A DNA stretch of 64,000 bases. It comes from Corynebacterium sp. HS2168-gen11 (GTDB taxonomy: Bacteria > Actinomycetota > Actinomycetes > Mycobacteriales > Mycobacteriaceae). The stretch lies in contig NZ_JANUXR010000008.1 in the NCBI RefSeq assembly GCF_024834075.1, positions 62,001 to 126,000 of the forward strand. Reading direction: 5' to 3'. Position numbers and translations under genes: made by a program. Shown here piece after piece: positions 20,684 to 29,933 of this stretch; within the stretch, counting starts at the first letter, position 1, and each line of letters starts with the position of its first letter. A model generated the notes under the pieces. It saw only the letters and a program-made list of their open reading frames with translations, did no database searches and was not told the origin of the DNA.

Positions 20684-21610
20684 ATGGAAATTATTACTGC
20701 TCGCGAAGTTCCGCTGGGGAGTTTGCGCGCGATGAAGGTGTATCGCACGTTGCCGCATCGCGAACGAACCATGATTGGGGCATGGTGTTTTGTGGATCAT
20801 TATGGGCCTGAAGAAACAGCCATGGATGTTGCGCCGCACCCACATACTGGTTTGCAAACCGTATCATGGCTGTTTAAGGGCACAATTATGCATCATGATT
20901 CTGCCGATAATCACGTTGTGGTGGCTCCAGGCGAAGTCAATCTCATGACCGCCGGCGCTGGGATTTGCCATTCGGAAACTTCCACCACCGACACCACAAT
21001 CTTGCATGGCGTGCAATTATGGACCGCACTTCCTGATGCAGCTCGTCATACCACGCGGCGTTTTGACCACTTCGCACCACCGGTCACCCCAATTGCAGGC
21101 GGCGAATTATTGGTGTTTCTCGGCGCTCTTGCTGGGGCAACCTCACCTGTACCAACGTTTAGCCCACTGCTTGGCGCTGAGCTGCGCGTATTTGCCCACC
21201 AGACGGTCACGCTCACGCTTAATCCTAGCTTTGAACATGGCGTGCTTGTCGACGACGGCCTGATCACCATCAATGGACAAAGTGTTGCGCGCACTGAATT
21301 GTTATTTTCTCCAGTTGGGGAAACCCAGCTGCGAATTACTAATAGTGGTGATCACACGGCTCGGCTGATTGTTATTGGCGGAACACCATTTGAAGAAGAA
21401 ATTGTGATGTGGTGGAACTTCATTGGGCGTTCTTCCGATGAGATCAAGCAATATCGTGCTGAGTGGGAGGCCGGCTCGGAGCGTTTTGGCACCACCCGTG
21501 GTTATATTGCACGCAATCCTGTGGGGAAAGCTCGGATTCCAGCACCGCAATTACCGCCTGTGGAATTAAAGCCGCGTGGCAATACGCCACGGATGCGTCC
21601 GCTTTCGTAA
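20684..21610 (+). CDS. Pirin family protein
   Basis: 308-residue double-cupin protein. The N-terminal cupin carries the metal-binding pattern PHPHTGLQTVSW with two His, a third His in the HHDSADNHV stretch and a Glu in CHSE, as in iron-containing pirins. Bacterial pirins have been given quercetinase or redox-sensing roles, but the substrate here is unknown. AAGGA lies before the ATG. It converges on dacB. Confidence 0.9.
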   Translation: MEIITAREVPLGSLRAMKVYRTLPHRERTMIGAWCFVDHYGPEETAMDVAPHPHTGLQTVSWLFKGTIMHHDSADNHVVVAPGEVNLMTAGAGICHSETSTTDTTILHGVQLWTALPDAARHTTRRFDHFAPPVTPIAGGELLVFLGALAGATSPVPTFSPLLGAELRVFAHQTVTLTLNPSFEHGVLVDDGLITINGQSVARTELLFSPVGETQLRITNSGDHTARLIVIGGTPFEEEIVMWWNFIGRSSDEIKQYRAEWEAGSERFGTTRGYIARNPVGKARIPAPQLPPVELKPRGNTPRMRPLS

Positions 21611-21770
21611 ACGCGATTCCACAAAGGCTCACCAAGGCCGCAGCAGCGTTGGGCGTGGCAGTGCTGCGTTTAGACGTTTGCAACCAAGCAGCACCAGCGG
21701 GCAGCCCAGTAGCCAACTAAGCACCCAGCCAAGCAGCCAAGTTGTCTCAGCGACCAGCCAAGCAGCTTAT

Positions 21771-23018
21771 TTAACCGTTTTCATACACAACAGTTGCAAG
21801 CTCATCCATCCCGGCGCGGGCAGAGACCACATCTGTATCGTTGCAAATCATGGCAAACGAATACACTCTGCCCGATCGAGCCTGGATTGTGCCTGCCAAA
21901 CTTGCAACCGCATCGAGTGTGCCGGTTTTCGCGCGAACCCAACCACGCGATGTCGCATCACCATAACGCGATTCCAACGTGCCTGATCCGCCGGCAACCG
22001 GCAGTAATTGCAGCAGCGGACGAAGTTCTGGAGTATCGGTAGCAGCGTGATAAATAATTGCATCTAACGCTTTGGCACTAATCCGGTTCTCCAGGGATAA
22101 TCCTGAATTGTCGAATAGAAGCACCTGGTTGCCATCTAAAATCGGCTCAAGAGTGCTCAGCGTGGTTGCAGCAGGATCTTGCGCATTGACTTCCCTACCA
22201 ATAGCTTCTGCCAGCACATTATCGGAATCTTGCAGCATAACTTCTAAACGCTCGTACAGTGTTGGAGAAGTAATGCTTGCAATAACCTTTGCGTCTTTTG
22301 CAGCTGGCGCCGAGGTTTCGCCAAATGTTTGGACACCAAGCTCATCGGCTAAGGCTTTTGCGACGTCGCGAGCCGGCTGGTGACTTCTGGCAAGGTTGCC
22401 AGTTTCTCCTCCAATGCGACCACCATTGAGCATGATCGGTTGCATTGGGGTGATAAAGCCACCATCAATATCGCGTCGATCCCAAGACTCTAGAAATTGC
22501 GGTGCTTCCCATGCGGTTGTATCGACAAGCACGGTTGAGACTTCCGGAAGATTTTTTCGGATTTGGGCAGCAAGATCTGCAATTGCAGTATTGTTGAGAG
22601 AAACATCACCGGATGCTTTCACCACTGCTGTTGTTGGACCATCGGCAACCACGGTGGTTGTCAGCACGCTATCGGGATCAAGGCGAAGTAATGCTGCAGC
22701 AGCAGTGAAAACTTTTGCGGTGGATGCTGCAACCAAACCACGCTCACCTTGATAGTCAAACACTGTCACACCAGTGGAAATATCGCGGATGGTAATCGAA
22801 GGTGTACCAAAGCGGGCGTCGATAAGCGATTCGAGCATGGTTAAATCGCTGGGTTGTGCAGCTGTTGCTGGCTCAATGCCAACTGTGACAGCTGCAGCAG
22901 GCTGTGGTGGGTCGATAATCAAGCCTGGTAGCGAGGTGTAATACAAAAGGCCAGTTATTGTGCCTGCAACAGCGATACTGGTGCATACGATGGCACCAAC
23001 CCAGTTCAAATATTTCAT
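21771..23018 (-). CDS. dacB: D-alanyl-D-alanine carboxypeptidase/endopeptidase (PBP4 type)
   Basis: Trims or cuts peptidoglycan peptides outside the membrane. 415 residues: an N-terminal membrane anchor (about 8-28), the active-site tetrad STAK at 99-102, the second motif SDN in the LQDSDNVLAEAI stretch, and KTG in VRAKTGTLD. All three penicillin-binding motifs are intact. It is divergent from ppa. Confidence 0.93.
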   Translation of the reverse strand: MKYLNWVGAIVCTSIAVAGTITGLLYYTSLPGLIIDPPQPAAAVTVGIEPATAAQPSDLTMLESLIDARFGTPSITIRDISTGVTVFDYQGERGLVAASTAKVFTAAAALLRLDPDSVLTTTVVADGPTTAVVKASGDVSLNNTAIADLAAQIRKNLPEVSTVLVDTTAWEAPQFLESWDRRDIDGGFITPMQPIMLNGGRIGGETGNLARSHQPARDVAKALADELGVQTFGETSAPAAKDAKVIASITSPTLYERLEVMLQDSDNVLAEAIGREVNAQDPAATTLSTLEPILDGNQVLLFDNSGLSLENRISAKALDAIIYHAATDTPELRPLLQLLPVAGGSGTLESRYGDATSRGWVRAKTGTLDAVASLAGTIQARSGRVYSFAMICNDTDVVSARAGMDELATVVYENG

Positions 23019-23261
23019 TGCCTTCTACCCTAACCTACAACCCGTTCGTGCTGGAATCTTAGCACTGTATGCACGAATGTGTGTGTTGTGTTGTGCATCG
23101 TAGATCTGTGGCTTTACGGCGTTTTTGGCGGTGGCAGGCTTGGAATTGGTCCAATATGTTCGCAGTTGGCAACGGTAGGCTAAAGTAGGTTGGGAAATAT
23201 GTTCGCGCTTTTTGTCTGAGACGCTGAAAGTGCATCGCTTTTATTAAGGAGTAGATCTGTT

Positions 23262-23738
23262 ATGAGCATCGAAGTTACCATTGAGATTCCAAAAGGCTCT
23301 CGTAATAAGTACGAAGTTGATCATGAGTCCGGCAAGGTTTACCTCGACCGTTACCTGTTCACCCCAATGGCATACCCACTTGACTACGGTTTCATCGACC
23401 ACACCCTCGGTGAAGACGGCGATCCACTCGACGCATTGGTAATCCTGCCAGAACCAGTATTCCCAGGTGTGATTGTGAAGGCTCGCCCACTTGGCGTGTT
23501 CAAGATGACCGACGAGGCTGGCGGCGACGACAAGCTGCTGTGCGTACTCGACGATCCTCGTTGGGAGCACCTGCAAGACATCAGCGATGTGAGCTCCTTC
23601 CTCAAAGACGAGATCGAGCACTTCTTCGTGCACTACAAGGATCTTGAGCCAAACAAGGAAGTAACCGGCTCTGGCTGGGGCGACAAGGCTGAGGCAGAAA
23701 AGATTTTCGCTGAGGCCATCGAGCGTTACAAGGGCTAA
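23262..23738 (+). CDS. ppa: Inorganic pyrophosphatase
   Basis: Hydrolyses pyrophosphate and so drives biosynthetic reactions. Family I, 158 residues, with [20 protein letters not shown] and the signature [10 protein letters not shown] carrying metal-binding Asp. AAGGAG lies 13 bases before the ATG, and codon use is strongly biased, as expected for a highly expressed gene. A terminator follows. Confidence 0.97.
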   Translation: MSIEVTIEIPKGSRNKYEVDHESGKVYLDRYLFTPMAYPLDYGFIDHTLGEDGDPLDALVILPEPVFPGVIVKARPLGVFKMTDEAGGDDKLLCVLDDPRWEHLQDISDVSSFLKDEIEHFFVHYKDLEPNKEVTGSGWGDKAEAEKIFAEAIERYKG

Positions 23739-23779
23739 TAGCATCGCGCAGTGATCAGGCGTTCGCCACACTGCAATGA

Positions 23780-23817
23780 AACGGCATCCGGAATCAACCG
23801 CGATGCCGTTTATTTTT
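23780..23817 (+). terminator. ppa terminator
   Basis: AACGGCATC (23780-23788) pairs with GATGCCGTT (23802-23810), followed by TATTTTT. Confidence 0.85.
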
Positions 23818-23835
23818 GACTACACTTAGGAAACT

Positions 23836-24123
23836 ATGCGCGAAGTATTAGTACAAGACGTCCCAACCGATGCTCAGCTTATCGACGTTCGTGAGCCGGA
23901 TGAATATGCTGCAGGACATGCAGCTACCGCAATCAATATTCCAATGGGCGAGATTTCAGCCCGCATCCAGGAATTACGTGCCGATACAGATATTTACCTA
24001 ATCTGCCATTCCGGTGGGCGTTCATTTCAAGTAGGCATGTTCTTAGCCCAGCAAGGGCTCCCAGTAATCAACGTTGCTGGTGGCACTACCGCATGGCATG
24101 CTGCTGGTTTGCCAATGGCATAA
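23836..24123 (+). CDS. Single-domain rhodanese
   Basis: 95-residue sulfurtransferase-like protein. VREPDEYAAGH and the active-site loop CHSGGRS, with the catalytic Cys at about residue 60, are typical of GlpE/PspE-type single rhodanese domains. It may carry persulfide sulfur; its acceptor is unknown. It has its own terminator. Confidence 0.92.
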   Translation: MREVLVQDVPTDAQLIDVREPDEYAAGHAATAINIPMGEISARIQELRADTDIYLICHSGGRSFQVGMFLAQQGLPVINVAGGTTAWHAAGLPMA

Positions 24124-24143
24124 CTGTTTTTTGAAAGTAGATG

Positions 24144-24185
24144 GCTCTCATTTGACGCTGTAATAGCGTGGAATGAGAGCTTTTT
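24144..24185 (+). terminator. Rhodanese gene terminator
   Basis: GCTCTCATT (24144-24152) pairs with AATGAGAGC (24172-24180) followed by TTTTT. Confidence 0.85.
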
Positions 24186-24725
24186 GTCTCTGGAAAGTGC
24201 TGGTTGTGGTGTTGAGGTGGTGCTGCGGCGATGGAGATAAGGCACGGCAGCGATACTGGTGGCAACGAGGGAGGTGTTGAAGGTGTTCGGGACAGGCAGC
24301 AGTGTATGTCCGTGGCGAGCCGCATTAACGAGACAATGAGCTCGTTCACGGGCGATAAAAGTGGCGCAAGAGGACAATCCTAACCCAAAGCTGTATTAAA
24401 TATGCCACATTTTGATTGAGACAACCGATAGTAATAACTAATTAAACACATTGCCTTACATTCTATATCCGCTAGAAACCACAATATCTGGATAAAAACT
24501 TCCCCTGCTAAAAGCCTATTTCGCACATATAACTTCATGCCCATTGAACTATAAATCGCAATGATGTCATCTGAAAACGTATGTCATCAAAGCTGTTTTC
24601 ATAATTTACCGCCTCCTACTAAGCCAAGCCTTAGATTAAAGTGTGTCATGATGCTTTTCGGACGCAGTTCTAAGTATCACCTTTGTTGTCACCGTTGAAA
24701 AACCTTGCATACAAAAGGAAACTTT
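24186..24725 (+). other. Leader region of the LRR-HtaA gene
   Basis: About 540 bp with no convincing gene. A CTAAG-6-CTTAG inverted repeat (24619-24634) lies about 90 bp before the start and could be a regulator site; it does not match the DtxR iron-box well. AAGGAAA precedes the ATG. Confidence 0.4.
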
Positions 24726-26744
24726 ATGAAACTTCATTCCCGTCGAGTGCTCGTGAGCACGTGCGCAGCACTCATGTTGGCAGTTGGCACAGTGCAGATC
24801 CCACTAGCCGCTCAAGAACTCCCTGGTTCGACCAGTTCCACTGCAGCAACCGGCATGGTTGCCGCAGGTGCAGATGACCATTTTGAAAACACCACCGTCA
24901 GCTTCGAAAACGGTACGGCAAACTGGGACTGGGTGCGCTCATTCCGCGACTACGTGGGCTTCACCAATGAGCAGCGCAGCGAGAATCTCACCGTTGATGA
25001 ATACAACAACTCCTTGATTTGGCCACTCAAAGCTGGACAAACTGTTGATCTCAACAATCTTCAAACCTTGCAGTTCGAAGGTGCGGTGCACTGGAGCAAA
25101 TACGATGGTGAGCTGGATGTTACCTTAAAGAATCCAACCATCGACTTCGTCAAAAAGCGTTTGCTTGTCGACGGTTCGACCAAAGGCACAATGGCACGTC
25201 CAGGTGTTGCGGTAGACAAGACCCAAACAGCGCTGTTGGAATTGACTGACCTGAAGGCAGAATATAAAGACGGCTATTTACTGATCACCAGCTTCTTGCC
25301 ACGTATCACGGACTTTTCCACCGATCTTGTTGGCTTCTATGAAGGCGAGATTCGTCAGCCTTTTGTGGCCACCATTAAGGTAGCTGGCACGGAAGGTGAA
25401 GCACCTGCACCGATTTTGTGGAAGTTGTTCCCTGAAAAATATGATCACCTGCGTCCACGCAATATCGTGCCAGATGATCCAAACCTCGTTGAGCGTGTAC
25501 TTGATATTGATCCAGTATTGGCAGGTTGTGTGCGCTGGGAACTTGATATTGATGATCCAAACACGCCTATTACGACCAAGCATATGAGCCGCCTGACTTC
25601 GTTGTTCTGCCGCGGCGGCGATGCAGAAGATGCTCCTCGTCTGCGTTCCTTGGCAGGTTTGGAATATGCTGATCGTCTCAGCCGTGTGCGTATTTCAAAT
25701 CAACGTGTCGAAGATCTTAGCCCACTGGCAGAGCTGAAGAATATTACCGAAATTGATATTTCTTATAATGGGCTCAACGAAATTTCCAGCCTTGGTTTCC
25801 AGCCAAAGTTGCTGAACCTGAATGCAGAGCATAACAACTTGGTCAATATTGATAAGTTGGCAACTCTTGACACCTTGGAAACTTTGAACCTAAGCCACAA
25901 TAAGTTATTCCATTTACGCGGCTTGCCACGCGAAACCGAAAACTTGACTGAGCTGAATGTCAGCAACAACGAGCTCGAAGATATTAGCAATATCAGCAAA
26001 TATCTCTACCTCAAAGAAGTAGATATGAGCCACAACGCGCTTTCTGATATCGCACCATTGACAAAGATTCGGGGTCTGCGCGAAGTTGATCTTTCGTATA
26101 ACTACATCTCCGATTTCTCTGGTTTCTCTGACCATGTTTCGCGCGGATACTTTGAAAAGATCAAGGCTTCACATAACAGCGTTGCCGATCGTAGCCACTT
26201 TGATTTCTTCGGTAGCATCCTGCGTGATTTGCCTGCTACTGGCGATATGCCACTGAATGACGTCGAAAAGCCTGCTACCAAGACGGCTCCGACAATCAGT
26301 GAACAGCCAGCATCGACCAGTGCTGTTGCCGGTGCGAAGGCACAATTCAGTGTGTCTGCTGCGGGTAATCCAGAACCTGTAATTCAGTGGCAGCGCATGG
26401 AAGATGGCGAATGGGTCAATATTCCAAACGCGAAGGACACGACCTTGGAAGTCATTGCAACGGACGAGCCAGTACAGTACCGTGCCGCTGTGCGAAATCC
26501 AGTGGATTCTGTGTACTCGGAGCCAGCAACGCTGACGCCAGTACACTTGCCAACAGCACCGGTTGTGGAAGAAACGACTGCTGAGCCGCCAGCACCTGAG
26601 GGACTCTCGCAGCGTGCTACACAGGCAATCTCTATCAGTGCAGTCATCTCTGCTGTGTTGTTTATCCTAGGAGTCCTCGCTCAAAGTTTGGCACCACTGT
26701 GGAAGCAGGCTGGCGCGTTTTTGAAATTATTCCCACGGCTGTAA
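24726..26744 (+). CDS. Surface protein with HtaA-like domain, leucine-rich repeats and Ig-like domain
   Basis: 672 residues. Order: signal peptide (1 to about 33), an HtaA-type domain (about 60-225; WDWVRSFRDYV, then DGELDVTLKNPTI), a linker, about seven 22-residue LRRs of the SDS22/internalin type (about 300-490; LxxLxxLxLSxNxL pattern), an Ig-like domain (about 515-610; AVAGAKAQFSV, VQYRAAV), and one C-terminal membrane helix near 640-660. HtaA domains bind heme or hemoglobin in corynebacteria. Tyr76 in SFRDY is kept, but the usual conserved His in the later GHxG motif is Tyr126 here (KYDG), so heme binding is uncertain. LRR and Ig parts suggest protein-protein contact, perhaps adhesion. 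The start at 24726 is favoured over 24705 by its ribosome site and signal peptide. Confidence 0.8.
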   Translation: MKLHSRRVLVSTCAALMLAVGTVQIPLAAQELPGSTSSTAATGMVAAGADDHFENTTVSFENGTANWDWVRSFRDYVGFTNEQRSENLTVDEYNNSLIWPLKAGQTVDLNNLQTLQFEGAVHWSKYDGELDVTLKNPTIDFVKKRLLVDGSTKGTMARPGVAVDKTQTALLELTDLKAEYKDGYLLITSFLPRITDFSTDLVGFYEGEIRQPFVATIKVAGTEGEAPAPILWKLFPEKYDHLRPRNIVPDDPNLVERVLDIDPVLAGCVRWELDIDDPNTPITTKHMSRLTSLFCRGGDAEDAPRLRSLAGLEYADRLSRVRISNQRVEDLSPLAELKNITEIDISYNGLNEISSLGFQPKLLNLNAEHNNLVNIDKLATLDTLETLNLSHNKLFHLRGLPRETENLTELNVSNNELEDISNISKYLYLKEVDMSHNALSDIAPLTKIRGLREVDLSYNYISDFSGFSDHVSRGYFEKIKASHNSVADRSHFDFFGSILRDLPATGDMPLNDVEKPATKTAPTISEQPASTSAVAGAKAQFSVSAAGNPEPVIQWQRMEDGEWVNIPNAKDTTLEVIATDEPVQYRAAVRNPVDSVYSEPATLTPVHLPTAPVVEETTAEPPAPEGLSQRATQAISISAVISAVLFILGVLAQSLAPLWKQAGAFLKLFPRL

Positions 26745-26818
26745 TCTTGGGACACAAACAGTCTTAAGGATTTCTCTCACACTGTTGTGTTCCTGTGATT
26801 AAGGCTTATGAGCACGTG

Positions 26819-26870
26819 AAAGCTGAGATCGTGAACTTACTCGCGATCTCAGCTTTTCCTATTAAGGAAA
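26819..26870 (+). terminator. Terminator with attached TTTTCCTATTAAGGAAA element
   Basis: AAAGCTGAGATCG (26819-26831) pairs with CGATCTCAGCTTT (26844-26856), followed by a T-run that opens the palindrome-like word at 26854-26870. It is the only strict copy of CCYTAATAGG in the first 53 kb. Confidence 0.8.
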
Positions 26871-27544
26871 CCGTTGGTATATAGGTGGCATCCGGGTGGA
26901 TTGTGGTTGAGCGCCTAAAGTTATTCCCAACAATCTGGTTGTATTTGGTTGTCTGGTTGGTGAATGCAACCGGTTGTCTGATGTAACTGGTTGAGAGGAT
27001 TTTTGCTGCCATCATGTCGATGCACCAGAACTTTGTCATCGCCCCTTACTCGCAGCAGTTCATGGTTCAATCAGAAGTTTCGAGATGCATCGTGGTTAGT
27101 ACTCTGTCGCAGTTACTGCCCTCTAGAGTTGCAACAATACCCGGGAGAAGTATGTACCTTTCGAAGGAACGTTACAAAGACAACGACTAACCTTTTGTTC
27201 CTGTATTGATGTGCAAGTTGTGCTGGTACCAGTATGTATAACAACTAATCAGAGCAAATCCAGCAGGTACTACTCACGACTCAAGAGAGACCCATGATTC
27301 ATGACGGATGGATACGCCATATAGTGTTGAGTCAATCACGAATCTGGCAATACGCGAGGTAGTGGAAAAGTTACCGCAAATCTAAAAATGCCGGAGCGCT
27401 GAGTTTATTGTTGATGTACGCTCGTCACTACTCCATGCGAAGGGATGCAGTTCAACCTAAAGCAACACCAGTGACAACCGGGCTACCGAGGGTTTTAACA
27501 ATGCTAGACCCTAAAAAATGAGCGACTGTTTGTGTAATCAATCC
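26871..27544. other. Gene-poor stretch, left end of accessory island
   Basis: About 670 bp. A GGTTGT/GGTTGG-rich patch lies near 26930-26990. No reading frame with a credible ribosome site or protein character was found; it may be decayed sequence. Confidence 0.35.
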
Positions 27545-28044
27545 TCAGTTCCAAGCACGAATCCACTCTTTAATTGCAGTCACAAGTCCAGAAGATGTGT
27601 CTGCCGTTGGAACACCTAGTCCATTGATGACACCACATAATACAAACTCGCCGGAATCTCGTGTCATGAAGACAGATGCTTTTTCGACACCATGCGCTGT
27701 GTATTGTGATTGAAGCAAGATTTCATTCAAATTATGAGCACGCAGGTGAATACCTTTTATAGTTTCTTGAGACTCATCAGCAATGAGTTTTGTTTCATTC
27801 GCTTCAAACAAATCAGCATCATTCAGCTGAATGTACTTTGCAAAAAGAGTTTCTAGGTCATCAGCATGCTTTTGATCTTCTTCAGCAGACAATCCCGTAT
27901 AACCATCGCAATGAGACTGCAACGCCAAAGCATTTATTACTGCCCGAGCAGGAATTTCCACAGCACTTACGGTGGATACTGCAGATAGAGGAAAAATAGC
28001 ACTTAGCGCGACTGTGACATGTTGAAAAACGAGAGTTTTCCCAT
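27545..28044 (-). pseudogene. Small secreted protein with frameshift in the signal peptide
   Basis: The 138-codon open part (from 27961 leftwards) begins directly after what would be a signal-peptide cleavage site. In the same frame just upstream the DNA still encodes VTVALSAIFPLSAVSTVSA, a classical hydrophobic core plus A-x-A site, but there is no start codon before a stop. An ATG at 28044 with AAAAGG close upstream lies in another frame; gain of one base in the A4 tract (28036-28039) or the T5 tract (28025-28029) would join it to the signal peptide. The mature part (Ala/Glu/Asp-rich, ending IKEWIRAWN) matches no family I know. Either a recent pseudogene, a phase-variable gene or a sequencing error. 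Confidence 0.55.
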
Positions 28045-28806
28045 CCTTTTACCTGCATGTTCAATAATTCGGCTTGTATCGCCATCATCAGATCTATCCA
28101 GGCCTCAAGAAACCTACGACGGCTGGTAGCATACCCATACTCAAGCAAGCTTGTTTCCTCGGTTCGCACTGTGTGACAGGTTTTTGATGCGCGGTGCAAG
28201 CAGAGAAATGATAGGGAGTTTGTACGACTACGCTACGTGTCCGTTTACAACACGCTCCCCACGAACCTCGTCGTACTCTCTGAAATGGCCTCCGTATACC
28301 GTTTGCTCTTTTCTGCGCACAACGTTAAAGCACTCTCACACGTCTAACCCTACTAAAGGCTACTGACTTACCAAGAAATGCCACGGCTTGCTATCAGCTC
28401 GATACACAAAACATCTCTCCACGAAGACAAATATTCTTTGCTGGAAAGCTTTTCTTTCAAGCTAGACAGAGGTGAATCGGGATTCGGAATGATTATCTCC
28501 TTCAGGAACACTCCAGTGTTAGGAACAAGAAATTTCCACATCCATAACTGGAGTGCACAGGGTGTTGAGCAAACAACCACTTGCACCTCACCACATCGTA
28601 GAGATGTGGCAGCTCCTCGGACGAAAGCTTGGTACACGATCCGTGTAGTACGCGAAATCAGCGGAGATCATATTCTGAAAAGGTCTGTACCAAAGTTGAG
28701 CCGGTAGTGAGAAATCACTAGCACTCCAAAAGTTCGCGGGACTACACCTCTTGCGTTCGTAACCTTGCGGCGATACAAAGACCTTCATATCGAGAGATGA
28801 TATGAA
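28045..28806. other. Gene-poor stretch in accessory island
   Basis: About 760 bp with overlapping but unconvincing frames on both strands (for example around 28370-28700), none with a good ribosome site or recognisable domain. Confidence 0.35.
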
Positions 28807-28849
28807 AAAGTGCTTCTGATATATGCTGCACATATATCAGAAGCACTTT
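28807..28849 (-). terminator. Terminator of the repeat-tail gene
   Basis: A perfect 19-bp stem (28807-28825 with 28831-28849), loop CTGCA, followed on the minus strand by a five-T run, 17 bp beyond the stop of the minus-strand gene. Confidence 0.85.
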
Positions 28850-28865
28850 GAACAACTAAATATTC

Positions 28866-29933
28866 TTAGCTCTCGGTATTCTGTTGTTCTTGATTTGGAT
28901 CTTGGTCTACCGGTTTGTAGTCTGCAAACTCTGTGCTTACAAAACCTGGCTCAGACACGACTGGCTCTGCGAAATCTGGCTGAGCGAAATCTGGCTGAGC
29001 GAAATCTGGCTGAGCGAAATCTGGCTGAGCGAAATCTGGCTGAGTAAAACTCTGTTCCGGCACGACTGGCTCTGCAAAACCTGGCTGAGCAAAACTCTGT
29101 TCAGGCACACCCGGCTGCGCAAAACCTGGCTGAGCAAAACCTTGGTTAGGTACACCTGGATTCACAAAGCCCTGACCTGGATTCGCGAAACCTTGGTTTG
29201 GCACACCCGGCTGAGCAAAACCTGGCTGAGCAAAACCTTGGTTAGGTACACCTGGATTCACAAAGCCCTGACCTGGATTCGCGAAGCCCTGGTTTGGCAC
29301 ACCCGGCTGCGCAAAACCCGGCTGAGCAAAACCTGGCTGAGCAAAACCTTGGTTTGGCACACCTGGCTGATTTGCTGGCACTTGCTGCTGCAATGGCGTT
29401 TGTGTATGCATCGCCTGCTGTCCATGCATCGATTGAGGTCGATCATCAAAAACTCGATTTTGAAGTTCGCGAGCAAAATCCTTCAATTTCTTCTGATCAG
29501 ACACTGATACAGCAATTTCTAGTGCTGTACCTTCCGAATTCTGAACTAAAAGAACAGATGAGTAGCCGGCTGCAAAAAGTGCTACCGCAATCAGGAAGAA
29601 GAAAAGTGGCACTACGATGGAATCTCCAAGCCCAATGCTATCCAGATTCATTGCAATTATAAGGGCAATAAATCCGAGCACTGCATTCACGAGTTCCAAC
29701 TTATTCGTGGTATTCACTCCAACGATACTACGAATTGGCATACCAGCTTGATTTGGACTGGTTGGAACAACCCTCAAGACAGTATCCGTTGTGCTATACA
29801 AAAATCGCGTTGATGAGCACATAAGCTGAGTTGGCGCATACGGAATCAACAGAGAAGTTTGAAAATTCTCACGATATACATTTTGTTCGCCTGGAACCAG
29901 CTCAAAATCTGTAGGGTTTTGATTTTGTTGAGC
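28866..29933 (-). CDS. Membrane protein with split PH-like domain and repetitive FAQPG tail
   Basis: 355 residues from the ATG at 29933 (MAQQNQNP); a TTG six codons upstream is an alternative. The first about 75 residues form beta-strands (FELVPGEQNVYREN, RFLYSTTDTVLRVV), then come two adjacent transmembrane helices (about 83-103 and 107-130), then a second strand-helix block (SVLLVQNSEG, KKLKDFARELQNRVF). This looks like a PH-like domain interrupted by a membrane hairpin. From about 180 to the end the chain is built of GFAQPG, GVPNQG, GFVNPG and FAQPD units, in the order expected for a flexible cytoplasmic or exported tail. Function unknown. The tail is encoded by long DNA repeats, so length should vary. 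Confidence 0.7.
   Translation of the reverse strand, partial: AQQNQNPTDFELVPGEQNVYRENFQTSLLIPYAPTQLMCSSTRFLYSTTDTVLRVVPTSPNQAGMPIRSIVGVNTTNKLELVNAVLGFIALIIAMNLDSIGLGDSIVVPLFFFLIAVALFAAGYSSVLLVQNSEGTALEIAVSVSDQKKLKDFARELQNRVFDDRPQSMHGQQAMHTQTPLQQQVPANQPGVPNQGFAQPGFAQPGFAQPGVPNQGFANPGQGFVNPGVPNQGFAQPGFAQPGVPNQGFANPGQGFVNPGVPNQGFAQPGFAQPGVPEQSFAQPGFAEPVVPEQSFTQPDFAQPDFAQPDFAQPDFAQPDFAEPVVSEPGFVSTEFADYKPVDQDPNQEQQNTES
28969..29043. repeat. Five identical 15-bp tandem repeats
   Basis: GCGAAATCTGGCTGA is present five times without a single change; on the minus strand it encodes FAQPD. Perfect identity suggests recent expansion. Confidence 0.9.
29125..29316. repeat. 96-bp tandem repeat, two near-identical copies
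   Basis: A 96-bp (32-codon) unit starting at CCTGGCTGAG occurs at 29125-29220 and again from 29221, differing at few positions, with partial copies on each side. It encodes the GVPNQGFANPGQGF part of the tail. Confidence 0.8.

Noticed and set aside
24600-24650. Possible DtxR iron box before the HtaA-LRR gene
   Set aside because: The CTAAG-6-CTTAG repeat does not fit the 19-bp DtxR consensus at enough positions.
26930-26990. GGTTGT-rich patch as a tandem repeat
   Set aside because: Units are irregular and no period could be defined.
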